Source: Comamonas serinivorans (GTDB lineage Bacteria; Pseudomonadota; Gammaproteobacteria; Burkholderiales; Burkholderiaceae_C). From it: 64,000 nt of DNA. A model generated the notes under the pieces. It was not told the DNA's origin, did no database searches, and saw only the letters and a program-made list of their open reading frames with translations. Location: assembly GCF_002158865.1 (NCBI RefSeq), contig NZ_CP021455.1, positions 1,054,001 through 1,118,000 on the forward strand, in the 5' to 3' direction. This document shows, in pieces, positions 43,429 to 51,989 of this stretch. Position 1 is the first letter of the stretch; each line of letters begins with the position of its first letter. Both the position numbers and the translations under genes were made by a program.

Positions 43429-43929
43429 ATGATGCATCCCGACGCCACGACCCACACCAATCCCGCTTCGTCGGATGCTCGGGCCACCTTGCGCCTGCAC
43501 GGCCTGGTGCCTTGCGGGGCCTGGGCGCCCGGCCGCTACGCCAGCGTGAGCCATTTGCGCGACCAATGCGCGTTTGGCCTCGCCTACGAGGTGCAGGCCG
43601 ATTGGCGCACGCGGCCGCATGTGGTGTACGCCTTCGTCGCCGGCGAGGCGGTGCTCTATGTCGGCGAAACCTCGGCCGGCATGGCGGCGCGCTTTGCCGG
43701 TTACCGCTACGGCAACCCCCTGGTCAGCGACACGGACAACCGTGTCAAGCTCGCCCTCACGCGCACCCTGCAGGCGGGCGGCAGCGTGGCCATCTGGGCC
43801 ACGCAACCGCAGGCCAGCCTCAGCCTGCCGGACGGCACGGTGTTGACCGTGCCCGCCAGCAAGCCGCTGGAGGAGGTCCTGATCGCGCGGATTCGGCCCG
43901 AGCTGAATGTGAAAATGCTCGCTGTCTGA
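43429..43929 (+). CDS. GIY-YIG domain protein
   Basis: A 166-residue protein with a GIY-YIG nuclease-like domain over residues 63-162. The first strand is VVYAFV (GIY position), the second VLYVGET (YIG position, 77-79), then Arg88 in AARFAGYRYG, a Glu in SKPLEEVLIARI (148/149) and Asn160 in RPELN. All five expected residue positions of the fold are therefore filled, though the Gly and Ile of the first triplet are replaced by Val. Could be a nuclease or a fold relative without activity. It follows rep directly. Confidence 0.75.
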   Translation: MMHPDATTHTNPASSDARATLRLHGLVPCGAWAPGRYASVSHLRDQCAFGLAYEVQADWRTRPHVVYAFVAGEAVLYVGETSAGMAARFAGYRYGNPLVSDTDNRVKLALTRTLQAGGSVAIWATQPQASLSLPDGTVLTVPASKPLEEVLIARIRPELNVKMLAV

Positions 43930-43946
43930 TTTGCTGGATCGCCCCC

Positions 43947-44594
43947 ATGCCTCAACCCCACGACACCGCCACGTCCCTGTCTTCGCCCGTCACGTTCACG
44001 CGCCTGGTGCGGGCGCGCCTGTGGCGCTGGGCCGGTTTGATGGGGGTGCTGGGGCTCACGGCCTGCGCCTCGGACGATTTCATGCGGCAGTACCAGGACA
44101 TCGGCCGCACGACCTTGCCCGCGCTGCCCACGCCGCGGGCCACGGCCGAACCAGGCACCTGCCGGGACGTGACGCGCATGACCGCCCGCGACCTCTACGG
44201 CGAGTGGCGGCTCAGCCTGCTCAAGCCCAACGTGGGCGGCCACATGCGGCTGTCGCAGCACCCCGAGTTCTCGGAAAGCCTGCGCGGCCACATCGCCTAC
44301 GGCGACGTGCAGGCCATTGCCTCGGGCGACGTCACGGCCGGCCAGTTCGACCTCGACGAGTCTGCGGACGGCAAGCGCATGACCGCCACCTGGTCCGGCA
44401 AACTGACGCCCGCCGCCTGTGGCAACGAAATCCGCGGCACCTGGACCGACCTGGAGCGCGACCAGAGCAGCGCTTTCGTGCTTCGGCGCGTGGGCGGCGC
44501 AGCGGCTGCGGCCGACGCCGCCAGCACGCCCGTGCGCGACGAACTGCCCGATGGCGTGCAGGTGTTGCCGGTGCCCGAACCGTCGCTGAACTGA
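43947..44594 (+). CDS. Predicted lipoprotein, function unknown
   Basis: A 215-residue protein with a lipobox-like GLTACAS after a hydrophobic stretch, so probably an outer-membrane or periplasmic lipoprotein; the N-terminal region is unusually long (about 43 residues) for a signal peptide and an internal start is possible. The body contains DLYGEWRLSLLKPNVGGHMR and RGTWTDLERDQSSAFVLRRV, a beta-rich pattern like small lipocalin-type domains. I recognise no family. Starts 17 bp after the GIY-YIG gene stop in the same direction. Confidence 0.75.
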   Translation: MPQPHDTATSLSSPVTFTRLVRARLWRWAGLMGVLGLTACASDDFMRQYQDIGRTTLPALPTPRATAEPGTCRDVTRMTARDLYGEWRLSLLKPNVGGHMRLSQHPEFSESLRGHIAYGDVQAIASGDVTAGQFDLDESADGKRMTATWSGKLTPAACGNEIRGTWTDLERDQSSAFVLRRVGGAAAAADAASTPVRDELPDGVQVLPVPEPSLN

Positions 44595-44663
44595 GGCCTC
44601 AGCCGGGGCTGCGCGTGGCGCGGCTCCGGGCCGCGTCGGGCAAACAAACGCGTGGGATGCGGA

Positions 44664-45740
44664 TCAGGCGGCGTGGCCCGTGGCCAGGCTGCTCCGCGTC
44701 CTGACCTCGCCCGTTCGCTCGTCGATGGGCAGCAAGGGCAGGCGATCGCGGTGGTCGCCATACAGGCGCGCCACGCGTTCGTCCAGGCTGGGGTGGCTGG
44801 CCAGGCGTTCGCGCCAGCCACTGGCATTCTGTTCCCACTCGACCAGCAGCAGGTGGGCCATGGGCGCCCACAGCACGTCGCCCAGCGGCAGGCGGTTGGC
44901 GCGGCTGACGCTGTGCGTGACCTGCTGCGTCATCACCTTGCGCAGCACGCCGCCCAGGCCGTCCACGTCGCGCGTCCACTGCACAGCGTGCGCGTCGGCC
45001 AGAAACTCGCGCTCGCGCGAGGCTGCGGCCTGCAGCAGGCGCGCGCCCAGCCAGCCCACGAAGCCCAGCGCCATGAACAGCCAGCCGATGGCGATCAGCT
45101 TGGGCAGCGGCAGGTCTTCGCGGCTGGTGTCGCTCATCCACTGGCCGTAGGTGTGCACCATGGCCAGGCCGCCCACCATGCCCATGAGCTGCAGGTTGAA
45201 GGCGGTGTCGCCCTCGCGCAGGTGGCTGCACTCGTGCGCCACCAGGCCTTGCAGCTCGCGGCGCGACAGGTGGGTGAGCGCGCCCTGCGTGACCACGATC
45301 AGCCAGTCCTTGGGCGTGAGCCCCAGCGCGAAGGCGTTGATCTCGTCGGCGCGGGGCAGCAGCATGACGCGCGGGCGGCGCATCTGGGCCGACAGCGCCA
45401 TTTCGCTGACGATGTTGGCCAGCCGCTGCTCGGCAAAGCTGTGGGCCGTGCGCAGCTCGCGCGCACCCAGCCGCTGCGCCAGGCGCTCGCTGCCCTGGCG
45501 GATGACGCCGGCTTCCAGCCACCAGCCGCCCAGCGTCAGGAACAGCGCAATGCCCACGAAGGGCCAGGCCACCTTGGCGGGCAGGTGAAACGGCTGGCCG
45601 CTGACCAGGCTGATGACCCAGGCGCCACCCGCCAGCACGCCCAGCGGCGCCAGCACCGTGGCGGCGCTGACCAGGGCGAACGCCAGCATCAGCCGGCGCG
45701 AGCGTCGGCGGGCGGTGGCCTGGTGATCGAAGAAGCGCAT
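44664..45740 (-). CDS. M48 family metalloprotease (HtpX-like)
   Basis: A 358-residue membrane zinc protease. The zinc site is HECSH (His169, Glu170, His173) in GLVAHECSHLREGD, with the third ligand Glu in REREFLADAHA. Hydrophobic segments lie near residues 18-45, 58-75, 186-200 and 218-236, so the active site faces the cytoplasmic membrane. It resembles HtpX in quality control of membrane proteins but also the shorter family next to LemA. It is downstream of lemA in the same direction, a common pairing. The upstream spacer holds a palindrome copy. Confidence 0.9.
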   Translation of the reverse strand: MRFFDHQATARRRSRRLMLAFALVSAATVLAPLGVLAGGAWVISLVSGQPFHLPAKVAWPFVGIALFLTLGGWWLEAGVIRQGSERLAQRLGARELRTAHSFAEQRLANIVSEMALSAQMRRPRVMLLPRADEINAFALGLTPKDWLIVVTQGALTHLSRRELQGLVAHECSHLREGDTAFNLQLMGMVGGLAMVHTYGQWMSDTSREDLPLPKLIAIGWLFMALGFVGWLGARLLQAAASREREFLADAHAVQWTRDVDGLGGVLRKVMTQQVTHSVSRANRLPLGDVLWAPMAHLLLVEWEQNASGWRERLASHPSLDERVARLYGDHRDRLPLLPIDERTGEVRTRSSLATGHAA

Positions 45741-45762
45741 GGCGGCATCAGCAGGTTGTGAT

Positions 45763-45814
45763 GGGGGTATGGGCGAGTTGTCGATTTTGTGTCATCGGAA
45801 ATATGGCCATACCC
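45763..45814. repeat. Dispersed palindrome, copy 13
   Basis: GGGGGTATGGGC and GGCCATACCCTG ends; TTGTCGATTT and TCATCGGAAA inner parts. Lies 22 bp upstream of the M48 protease start and 143 bp after the lemA stop. Confidence 0.85.
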
Positions 45815-45956
45815 TGTAAAAAATGGGGTGAAGGCGTGCCTGGCCGCCGTCACCGGTGCAGGGCCTGGGTGTGTGCCGGGTCCGGCGGAGTCAACGCGTC
45901 ACCGGCCAGGCGGCCCTGCAGCGTGTGGACCCGCGCTGCGCAACGGCGCCGCGCCC

Positions 45957-46544
45957 TCAAAACTGCACCTTGACGGGCTGCCGCTCGGCCTCGCTTTGCG
46001 TGGCCTGCAGCGCGCTGGCGGGCGTGAAGCCGGCCAGGCGCGCGACGAGCACCGTGGGCACGACCTGGCTGGCCGTGTTGAAGTCCAGCACGGCATCGTT
46101 GAACGCCTGGCGCGCAAAGCCGATGCGGTTTTCCGTGCTCGTCAGCTCTTCGCTGAGCTCGCGCATGGTCTGGTCCGCTTTCAGGTCGGGGTAGGCCTCG
46201 GACACCACCATCAGGCGCCCCAGGGCGCCCCCCAGCAGGCCATCGGCGGCGGCCAGGCCGGCCATGGCCTGGGCGTTGCCGGGTTCGCGCCGGGCCACCG
46301 CGGCGGCCGACTGCGCCTGGCCGCGGGCCGCGATGACGGCCTGCAGCGTGTCGTGCTCGTGGCTCAGGTACTTCTTCGCCACCTCGACCAGGTTGGGCAC
46401 CAGGTCGTGGCGGCGCTTGAGCTGCACGTCGATCTGGGCGAACGCATTGGCGATGCGGTTGCGCAGCTCGACCAAGCGGTTGTAGGCCATGACGGCCCAG
46501 ACGATCACGCAAGCCAGCACGGCCGCTGCAATCCACCATCCCAT
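45957..46544 (-). CDS. lemA: LemA family protein
   Basis: A 195-residue protein with a single N-terminal membrane anchor (WIAAAVLACVIVWAVMAYN) followed by the diagnostic segments RIANAFAQIDVQLKRRHDLV, PNLVEVAKKYLSHE, SEAYPDLKADQTMRELSEEL and TENRIGFARQAFNDAV, an all-helical bundle. LemA proteins are membrane-tethered and often co-encoded with M48 proteases or phage-shock-type genes; function is unsettled. The start follows GAGGAGGTGCGAC, one of the strongest ribosome-binding sites in the window. Divergent from the DUF2322 gene. Confidence 0.92.
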   Translation of the reverse strand: MGWWIAAAVLACVIVWAVMAYNRLVELRNRIANAFAQIDVQLKRRHDLVPNLVEVAKKYLSHEHDTLQAVIAARGQAQSAAAVARREPGNAQAMAGLAAADGLLGGALGRLMVVSEAYPDLKADQTMRELSEELTSTENRIGFARQAFNDAVLDFNTASQVVPTVLVARLAGFTPASALQATQSEAERQPVKVQF

Positions 46545-46895
46545 GTCGCACCTCCTCGATGTCGCCGCACCGTGCGGCGGTTGTGTGTCGGCCTGATGAG
46601 TCAGGGTTAGACATAACATGACGCATATTATGTCCAGCGAGCCACGCCTGGACAAGCGATTTTCGGGGCAGCCGTCGCGGCAGCGCAGAGCGATCTGTGC
46701 GTCACCGCGCGCTCCGTTCATGGCGTCTGGGCATCGATGCAGCCGTTTCGCGTTACACGGGTGGTGTCGCGGGCTGTGTGCGCTGCATCGCGGTGCGGCC
46801 GCATAGACGCCGTTGGCGGGGTCTGCAGCCGCTCGGGTTGACCGGAGCCGCCGCCAGGGCCGGTTAGGATGCTGCGCTTTGCACGGACCCGAACC
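46545..46895. other. Divergent spacer between lemA and the DUF2322 gene
   Basis: A 351-bp regulatory interval. It contains the dyad described next. No palindrome of the dispersed family lies here. Confidence 0.55.
46610..46634. promoter_or_regulatory. Inverted repeat upstream of lemA
   Basis: GACATAA and TTATGTC arms separated by 11 bp, in AT-rich context unlike the surroundings, 65 bp upstream of the lemA start. Shape and spacing suit an operator overlapping a promoter (candidate minus-strand -35 GGACAT, -10 TTATGT). No regulator is assigned. Confidence 0.5.
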
Positions 46896-47210
46896 ATGAG
46901 CTTTGCCGACAACCTGCGTGACCTGCCCGCCATCGACCACCTGGCCGCCCTCGAGCTGCTGGACGAGGCGGGCCAGGTGGTGGCCTCGATCCCGAACCAG
47001 CCCGGCAAGGCGGGTTCGCTCAAGCTGTATGCGGCCCTGGCCGCCCGCCACGGCGCCATCAACCTGGCCGCCGCCGAAGAAGGCCTGGCCTTGTTCGCCG
47101 AACACACCGAGGATGCGCGCCAGCACCCGGGCAGCCACCCCAACATCGACCGCCTGTTCGAGGTCATCGCCACGGGCAAGCCCCTGTCGGTGCGCCTGTT
47201 GCCGGCTTGA
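46896..47210 (+). CDS. DUF2322 family protein
   Basis: A 104-residue soluble protein matching DUF2322: MSFADNLRDLPAIDHLAAL, GQVVASIPNQPGKAGSLKLY, LAARHGAINLAAAEEGLALF and HPGSHPNIDRLFEVI. The ORF could be extended nine codons upstream, but the family start is the second Met. Function unknown. Stands alone; a palindrome follows it. Confidence 0.85.
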   Translation: MSFADNLRDLPAIDHLAALELLDEAGQVVASIPNQPGKAGSLKLYAALAARHGAINLAAAEEGLALFAEHTEDARQHPGSHPNIDRLFEVIATGKPLSVRLLPA

Positions 47211-47240
47211 GGGGAGCCTCCTCGCGGTGTTTTGATTCAA

Positions 47241-47293
47241 GGGGGTATGCGCCCATTTCCGTTTAAAGAAAAACGCAAGTGGATGCATACCCC
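47241..47293. repeat. Dispersed palindrome, copy 14
   Basis: GGGGGTATGC and GCATACCCC ends pair perfectly; CATTTCCGTTT and AAACGCAAGTGG form the inner part. Begins 30 bp after the DUF2322 stop. Confidence 0.9.
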
Positions 47294-47451
47294 ATGCATT
47301 GCGTGCGGATAAAGGGTGGCGCCATGCCGTCATGGCCAGCCATCCCGTCCCGGTGCCTCGGCCCCGCGCATGGGCTCAGGCACTTGGCCAGACGCCGACC
47401 CTACGGGCCGCCCGCCAACCGCAGACCCCCCATCGAGGTGGGTGCCGCCGG

Positions 47452-49437
47452 TCACTCGGGTGAGGGCGTCGGATCAGGGTGCCGCCTGCAGCCGTCAGTC
47501 GCCGGCTGCAACAGGTCTTGCACGCGTGCGCGCATGGTCTCCAGCGTCTGCGCTTCGGGGGGCATGGCCTCGCCCACGCTCAGGCCCACCGGGCTGAAGG
47601 TCCCACGCCGGAATGGCTTGGTCATGGCGCCCGTGGGTTCGATGCGCGAGAAGTAGCTGCCCCAGAGGTTGGTCAGCGCCATGGGCACCACGGGCACGCT
47701 CAGGCCGTCGGCGCGCGCCTGCTCCAGGATCTTCAGCACCCCGCTCTTGAACGCACCCAGCTCGCCGTCGCGCGTGATGGCGCCTTCGGGGAAGATGGCC
47801 AGCAGCTCGCCTTCGCGCAGCACCTGGGCGGCTTCGACGAAGGCGCGCTCGTAGGCCGCGGGGTCGTCGCGTGCGGGGGCGATGGGGATGGCCTTGGCGA
47901 GCTTGAACAGCCAGCCCAGCACGGGCACCTTGAAGATCTGGTGGTCCATGATGAAGCGGATGGGCCGCGGGCTGGCCGCCATCAGCAGCACGGCGTCGAT
48001 GAAGCTGACGTGGTTGGCGATGAGCACGGCCGGACCGTCGGCCGGGATGTGGTCACGCCCGGTGATGCGGAAGCGGTACACCAGCTTGGTGAGCACCCAG
48101 GCGTGAAAGCGCAGCCAGTACTCGGGCACCAGGAAGAAGATGTAGGCCGCCACCAGCGCATTGGCGATGCCGGTGAACAGGAAGATCTGCGGGATGGAGA
48201 AGCCGGCCTGCAGCAGCGCGCCCGCGATCACGGCCGAGGCGATCATGAACAGCGCGTTGAGGATGTTGTTGGCCGCGATGATGCGCGCGCGGTGCGAGGG
48301 CCGGGCGCGCAGCTGGATGAGCGCGTACATGGGCACGCTGAACAGGCCGGTGAACATCGACATCAGGCCCAGGTCGGCCATCACGCGCCAGTGCGCGCCC
48401 TGTTGCAGAAAGCCGCCCACGTCGAACAGGCCACTGGCGGGCGGCGCGGGCAGGCTGCGCGTGGCGAAGAACAGGTCGATGGCGAACACCGTCATGCCGA
48501 TGGCGCCCACGGGCACCAGCCCGATCTCGACCTGGTGGCCCGACAGCTTTTCGCACAGCAGCGCCCCCACGCCGATGCCGACCGAGAACACGGCCAGCAG
48601 CAGCGAGGCGACGTGGGCGTCGCAGTGCAGCACTTCTTTGGCAAAGGCCGGAAACTGGCTGAGGAACACAGCGCCGAAGAACCACATCCACGAGATGCCC
48701 AGCAGCGAGCGGAACACGGCCAGCTGCTCGTGCGCCAGGCGCAGGTTGCGCCAGGTTTCGGTCACAGGGTTCCAGTTCACCTGCAAGCCGGGGTCGGTGG
48801 CCGGCGACACAGGGATGAACTGCGCCGCAAGCCGCCCCAGCAGGGCCAGCACCACGCACGAGATGCCCACCCATTCGGGCCCCACCTGCGGCACCACCAC
48901 CAGCACCCCGCCCACCAGCTGGCCCAGCAAGATGGCGACGAAGGTGCCCATTTCGACCATGCCGTTGCCGCCCGTCAGTTCGCGCTCGGACAGGTGCTGC
49001 GGCAGGTAGGCGAACTTCACCGGGCCGAACAGGGTGGAGTGCAGGCCCATGAGGAAGGTGCACAGCAGCAGCACCGGCACGTTGGCGCTGAAGAAGCCCC
49101 AGGCCGCCAGGGCCATGATGGCCACCTCCAGCCATTTGACGAAGCGGATCAGCGCGCGCTTTTCCAGCTTGTCGGCCAGCTGGCCGCTGGTGGCCGAGAA
49201 CACCAGATAGGGCAGGATGAACAGCGCGCCGATCACCAGGCCCGCCATGTCGGCCGGCAGCCAGCTCACCTGCAGCATGTAGGTCACCATCACGGTGAAC
49301 GCGAACTTGAAGAGGTTGTCGTTCGCGGCGCCGGCAAACTGGGTCCAAAAAAACGGCGCAAAGCGGCGCTGGCCCAGCAAGGCGAACTGCCCGGAGGGCG
49401 CTTGGCCGGCCTGGGCCTGGCGGGTCGATTCGGTCAT
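47452..49437 (-). CDS. MFS transporter fused to a PlsC-type acyltransferase (LplT-like plus 1-acylglycerophosphate acyltransferase)
   Basis: A 661-residue two-part membrane protein. Residues about 20-440 form a 10-12 helix MFS domain resembling the lysophospholipid flippase LplT (FFWTQFAGAANDNLFKFAF; VFSATSGQLADKLEKR; HSTLFGPVKFAYLPQHL). The C-terminal 200 residues are a PlsC domain with the catalytic HX4D in IANHVSFIDAVLLM and the FPEGAITRDG motif. In E. coli LplT is separate and cooperates with the acyltransferase/acyl-ACP synthetase Aas; here flipping and re-acylation are on one chain and no acyl-ACP synthetase domain is present. Likely role: recovery of lysophospholipids from the outer leaflet. 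Confidence 0.9.
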   Translation of the reverse strand: MTESTRQAQAGQAPSGQFALLGQRRFAPFFWTQFAGAANDNLFKFAFTVMVTYMLQVSWLPADMAGLVIGALFILPYLVFSATSGQLADKLEKRALIRFVKWLEVAIMALAAWGFFSANVPVLLLCTFLMGLHSTLFGPVKFAYLPQHLSERELTGGNGMVEMGTFVAILLGQLVGGVLVVVPQVGPEWVGISCVVLALLGRLAAQFIPVSPATDPGLQVNWNPVTETWRNLRLAHEQLAVFRSLLGISWMWFFGAVFLSQFPAFAKEVLHCDAHVASLLLAVFSVGIGVGALLCEKLSGHQVEIGLVPVGAIGMTVFAIDLFFATRSLPAPPASGLFDVGGFLQQGAHWRVMADLGLMSMFTGLFSVPMYALIQLRARPSHRARIIAANNILNALFMIASAVIAGALLQAGFSIPQIFLFTGIANALVAAYIFFLVPEYWLRFHAWVLTKLVYRFRITGRDHIPADGPAVLIANHVSFIDAVLLMAASPRPIRFIMDHQIFKVPVLGWLFKLAKAIPIAPARDDPAAYERAFVEAAQVLREGELLAIFPEGAITRDGELGAFKSGVLKILEQARADGLSVPVVPMALTNLWGSYFSRIEPTGAMTKPFRRGTFSPVGLSVGEAMPPEAQTLETMRARVQDLLQPATDGCRRHPDPTPSPE

Positions 49438-49735
49438 GGGGGCTTGGGTCCTGTGACGGCCTGGGGAAATGCGAGTGTGCGGCGCAGATTGTGAAGCCAT
49501 GGCCGGCCGCACGGCCAGCGCCTGGACAGGCGGCGACGCCGCCAGGCTTGGTCGGATGCGTCGTCGTCCCCATCGACGCGGCGAACAGCTACGGTGAGTG
49601 GAGAGGACCAAGAGGGCAGGCCTGGGGCATTCGCCTGAGGACAGGGCGGCCACGCCGCCTCGCAGCGTCGCCCGAGGTGCCGGACGCGCGGCGGCCGGTG
49701 GACTCGGTGGGCGGCAGCGCGAACGCGACCCGGCA

Positions 49736-50587
49736 TCAGCGCCGCCGCATGGCCCAGCCGATGGGCACCACCGCCAGCGCCGCCACCGCGTGCTTGAGGC
49801 TGTGGCCGGCCACCCAGCCCTGGGTCAGCTCGAACACGGCGTGGTCGCCCAGCTCCAGCACCTTGGCGGCGATGTAGGCCAGCACCACCCAAAGCCAGCG
49901 CACCCCCAGGCCGTCCGGCCGGTTGGGACTCAGGCCCAGACCCACCAGCAGCGCCAAGCCGGCGCCTTGCACCAGCGCCCAGGGCGTCATGTTGCCCACC
50001 TGCCAAGCCCACAGGGCCGCGCTGGCCGAGGCCAGCAGCAGCGGCAGCGGCAGCGCGCGACCCAGGCGGGGGCTCACGCGGTCGGCCACAGCCAGGCCGA
50101 TCACGCCGGCAAAGGCCAGCGACATGCCGAGCCGGTCCACGGCCAGGCCCGCATCGCCGGGCGCCCAGTGGTAGACGCTGGAGCCCGCGGCCGTGGCGAT
50201 CAGGCCCAGCACCACCCATCGCACGAGCACCATGCAAGTATGGTCGGCCATTCGATCATGGATGAAGGTAGATGAACCGATACCCGATGAAAAGATGGCG
50301 GCTCGCCGCCACAGCCACAGCGCCGCCAGGACGAACGGTGCGTTGCTGAGCACGTCCAGGGCGTGCGGCAGTGCGCCCCAGGCGCGCTGGTCGGCGAAGT
50401 CGTGGTAGCCGGCGGGCAAGGGTGCGGCGGGCAGGCCGGCGGCCAGCACCACGGCGGCCAGCAAGGCCAGCAGCACGAGCCACTCGGCGCGGCGCAAGGG
50501 ACCGAGGGCAGGGTGGGCGGGTTGGACGACGCCGGCCACGCCGGTAGACGGGGACGGGCGAGCGGCGGGCGGGCGAGCGTGTGGCAT
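49736..50587 (-). CDS. Alkaline ceramidase-like (PF05875-type) membrane protein
   Basis: A 283-residue protein with about seven hydrophobic segments. Family markers: DVLSNAPFVLAALWLWRR, GSSVYHWAPGDAGLAVDRLG (catalytic His/Asp region) and GHSLKHAVAALA near the C-terminus. The insertion SGIGSSTFIHDRMADHTCM between the first helix pair and the LVRWVVLGLI helix is encoded by a copy of the dispersed palindrome and keeps the frame. The substrate in bacteria is not established. Starts at an ATG after a Pro-rich leader; an upstream frame continues but reads antisense to the XRE region. Confidence 0.8.
   Translation of the reverse strand: MPHARPPAARPSPSTGVAGVVQPAHPALGPLRRAEWLVLLALLAAVVLAAGLPAAPLPAGYHDFADQRAWGALPHALDVLSNAPFVLAALWLWRRAAIFSSGIGSSTFIHDRMADHTCMVLVRWVVLGLIATAAGSSVYHWAPGDAGLAVDRLGMSLAFAGVIGLAVADRVSPRLGRALPLPLLLASASAALWAWQVGNMTPWALVQGAGLALLVGLGLSPNRPDGLGVRWLWVVLAYIAAKVLELGDHAVFELTQGWVAGHSLKHAVAALAVVPIGWAMRRR
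50234..50285. repeat. Dispersed palindrome, copy 15, inside the ceramidase-like gene
   Basis: GCAAGTATGG and CGATACCCG ends, ATTCGATC and GATGAAGG inner parts, weaker pairing than most. Translated on the minus strand as about residues 101-118 of the ceramidase-like protein. Placement between two membrane segments suggests insertion into a loop. Confidence 0.75.
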
Positions 50588-50735
50588 TAGGCGCGACAAG
50601 GGGTGGACGCAGAAGTGGCCTGCACTGTGCGCAAGGCGCCGCCAACCGTCGCGTACATTGCGCCTCGGTGGCGCGGCTTCACGCTCAGGGTATCGTCGCA
50701 CGCGCCCGAACCATCGACACGGAGGGAGGATTTCG

Positions 50736-51467
50736 ATGAGCACCACGCAGGACCTGGTCACCGCACTCAAACACGAACTGAAGGCCGCGCAGATGACCTA
50801 TGCGGACCTGGCCAAGGAGCTCGGCATGGCCGAGTCCAGCGTCAAACGCATGCTGGCCAAAGGCGACATGCCGCTGACCCGCATCGACGCCATCTGCCGT
50901 GCGCTCAAGCTCGACTTTGCCGACCTGGCGCGCCGCGTGGCCGACGCCCAGCCCCTGCTCAGCCAGCTCACGCAGGCCCAGGAGGTGGCCGTGGTGGCGG
51001 ACAAAAAGCTGCTGCTGTGCGCCATCTGCGTGCTGAGCCACTGGACGCTGGAGCAGATCTGCGAGGCCTACCGCATCGACGAGCCCGAGTGCATCCGCCA
51101 CCTGGTGATGCTCGACCGCATCGGCATCATCGAGCTGCGGCCGCTGAACCGCTACCGCCTGAAGCTGGCCAAGACCTTCCGCTGGCGGCCCAACGGCCCG
51201 GTGATGGATTTCTTCCGCGAGAACGTGCTGCTGGATTACTACGGCGGCAGCTTCGACCGCGACGACGAGGTGCTGCAGCTGGTGCACGGCACCATCGGCC
51301 ACAGCATGGGGCCGGTGTTCGTCGAACGCATCCAGCGCATTGCGCAGGACTTTGCCAAGCAGCACCTGGCCGATCAGAAGCTGCCTGACGACATGCGCGA
51401 GGGCTACACCCTGCTGCTGTCCATGCGGCGCTGGGAATTCGCGGCCTTCACCGCCTTGCGGCGCTGA
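50736..51467 (+). CDS. XRE-family transcriptional regulator
   Basis: A 243-residue regulator with an N-terminal lambda-repressor-type HTH (LKAAQMTYADLAKELGMAES then SVKRMLAKGDMPLTRIDAIC, residues 15-55) and a larger C-terminal domain with a second HTH-like region (LVMLDRIGIIELRPLNRYRL). The start follows GGAGGGAGGATTTCG, a strong ribosome-binding site. Divergent from the ceramidase-like gene with 148 bp between, so it may regulate it; that is only position-based. Confidence 0.85.
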   Translation: MSTTQDLVTALKHELKAAQMTYADLAKELGMAESSVKRMLAKGDMPLTRIDAICRALKLDFADLARRVADAQPLLSQLTQAQEVAVVADKKLLLCAICVLSHWTLEQICEAYRIDEPECIRHLVMLDRIGIIELRPLNRYRLKLAKTFRWRPNGPVMDFFRENVLLDYYGGSFDRDDEVLQLVHGTIGHSMGPVFVERIQRIAQDFAKQHLADQKLPDDMREGYTLLLSMRRWEFAAFTALRR

Positions 51468-51604
51468 TCGGGGCGCGGCCCTGGACCCGGGTGTGGACCA
51501 TCCCGCCGGCGGGGGAAGTCGGGCGCCGGGCTGACGACCTGCGGGTGCCGCACATCCCGGCAAGGGTGTGAGGTCGCTGCACGGGCCTAGGGTGGAGATG
51601 TCGT

Positions 51605-51657
51605 GCAGTATGGGGCGGTCTCCGGTGCAAAGAAAACGACAGTTGGCGAATACGGGG
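51605..51657. repeat. Dispersed palindrome, copy 16
   Basis: GCAGTATGGGGC and GCGAATACGGGGC ends, CTCCGGTG and AAAACGACAG inner parts, with several mismatches. Lies 137 bp after the XRE gene stop. Confidence 0.75.
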
Positions 51658-51702
51658 CGAGTGCCGATGAAGCAATCGTGACGGTGGTGGCCCGCAGCTG
51701 AG

Positions 51703-51715
51703 CTGCATTGCAGTC
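51703..51715. repeat. CTGCATTGCAGTC dyad, unit A
   Basis: Core CTGCATTGCAG is an 11-base odd palindrome. Units B and C lie 146 and 274 bp to the right. Confidence 0.5.
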
Positions 51716-51848
51716 TTGTGGGTCTTGCCCAGTCGCCCCAGACCAGCGCGGCCGCCAGCGGCCTCGCAGGGCGCTGGCCAGGCCTGCGCGCGGCGTTGAG
51801 CATGACGCACCGAGCCGCCAGCGTGTGGTCGCTGGGGTGTGCCAGAAC

Positions 51849-51861
51849 TGCATTGCAGTCT
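51849..51861. repeat. CTGCATTGCAGTC dyad, unit B
   Basis: Identical to unit A over 13 bp; here the dyad extends to ACTGCATTGCAGT. Confidence 0.5.
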
Positions 51862-51976
51862 CATACACAACCTCCAGCCACCGCAAACCGGGTGCGGCCA
51901 CCTAGACTGGCGCGAGCGGTCAACGGCATGGTGGGCCCCAGGCCACGTTGAGGTGATACCGGGCCGGCACGAGGGG

Positions 51977-51989
51977 CTGCATGGCAGTC
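51977..51989. repeat. CTGCATGGCAGTC dyad, unit C
   Basis: One base different from units A and B. Lies 108 bp upstream of the SDR start. Confidence 0.45.
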
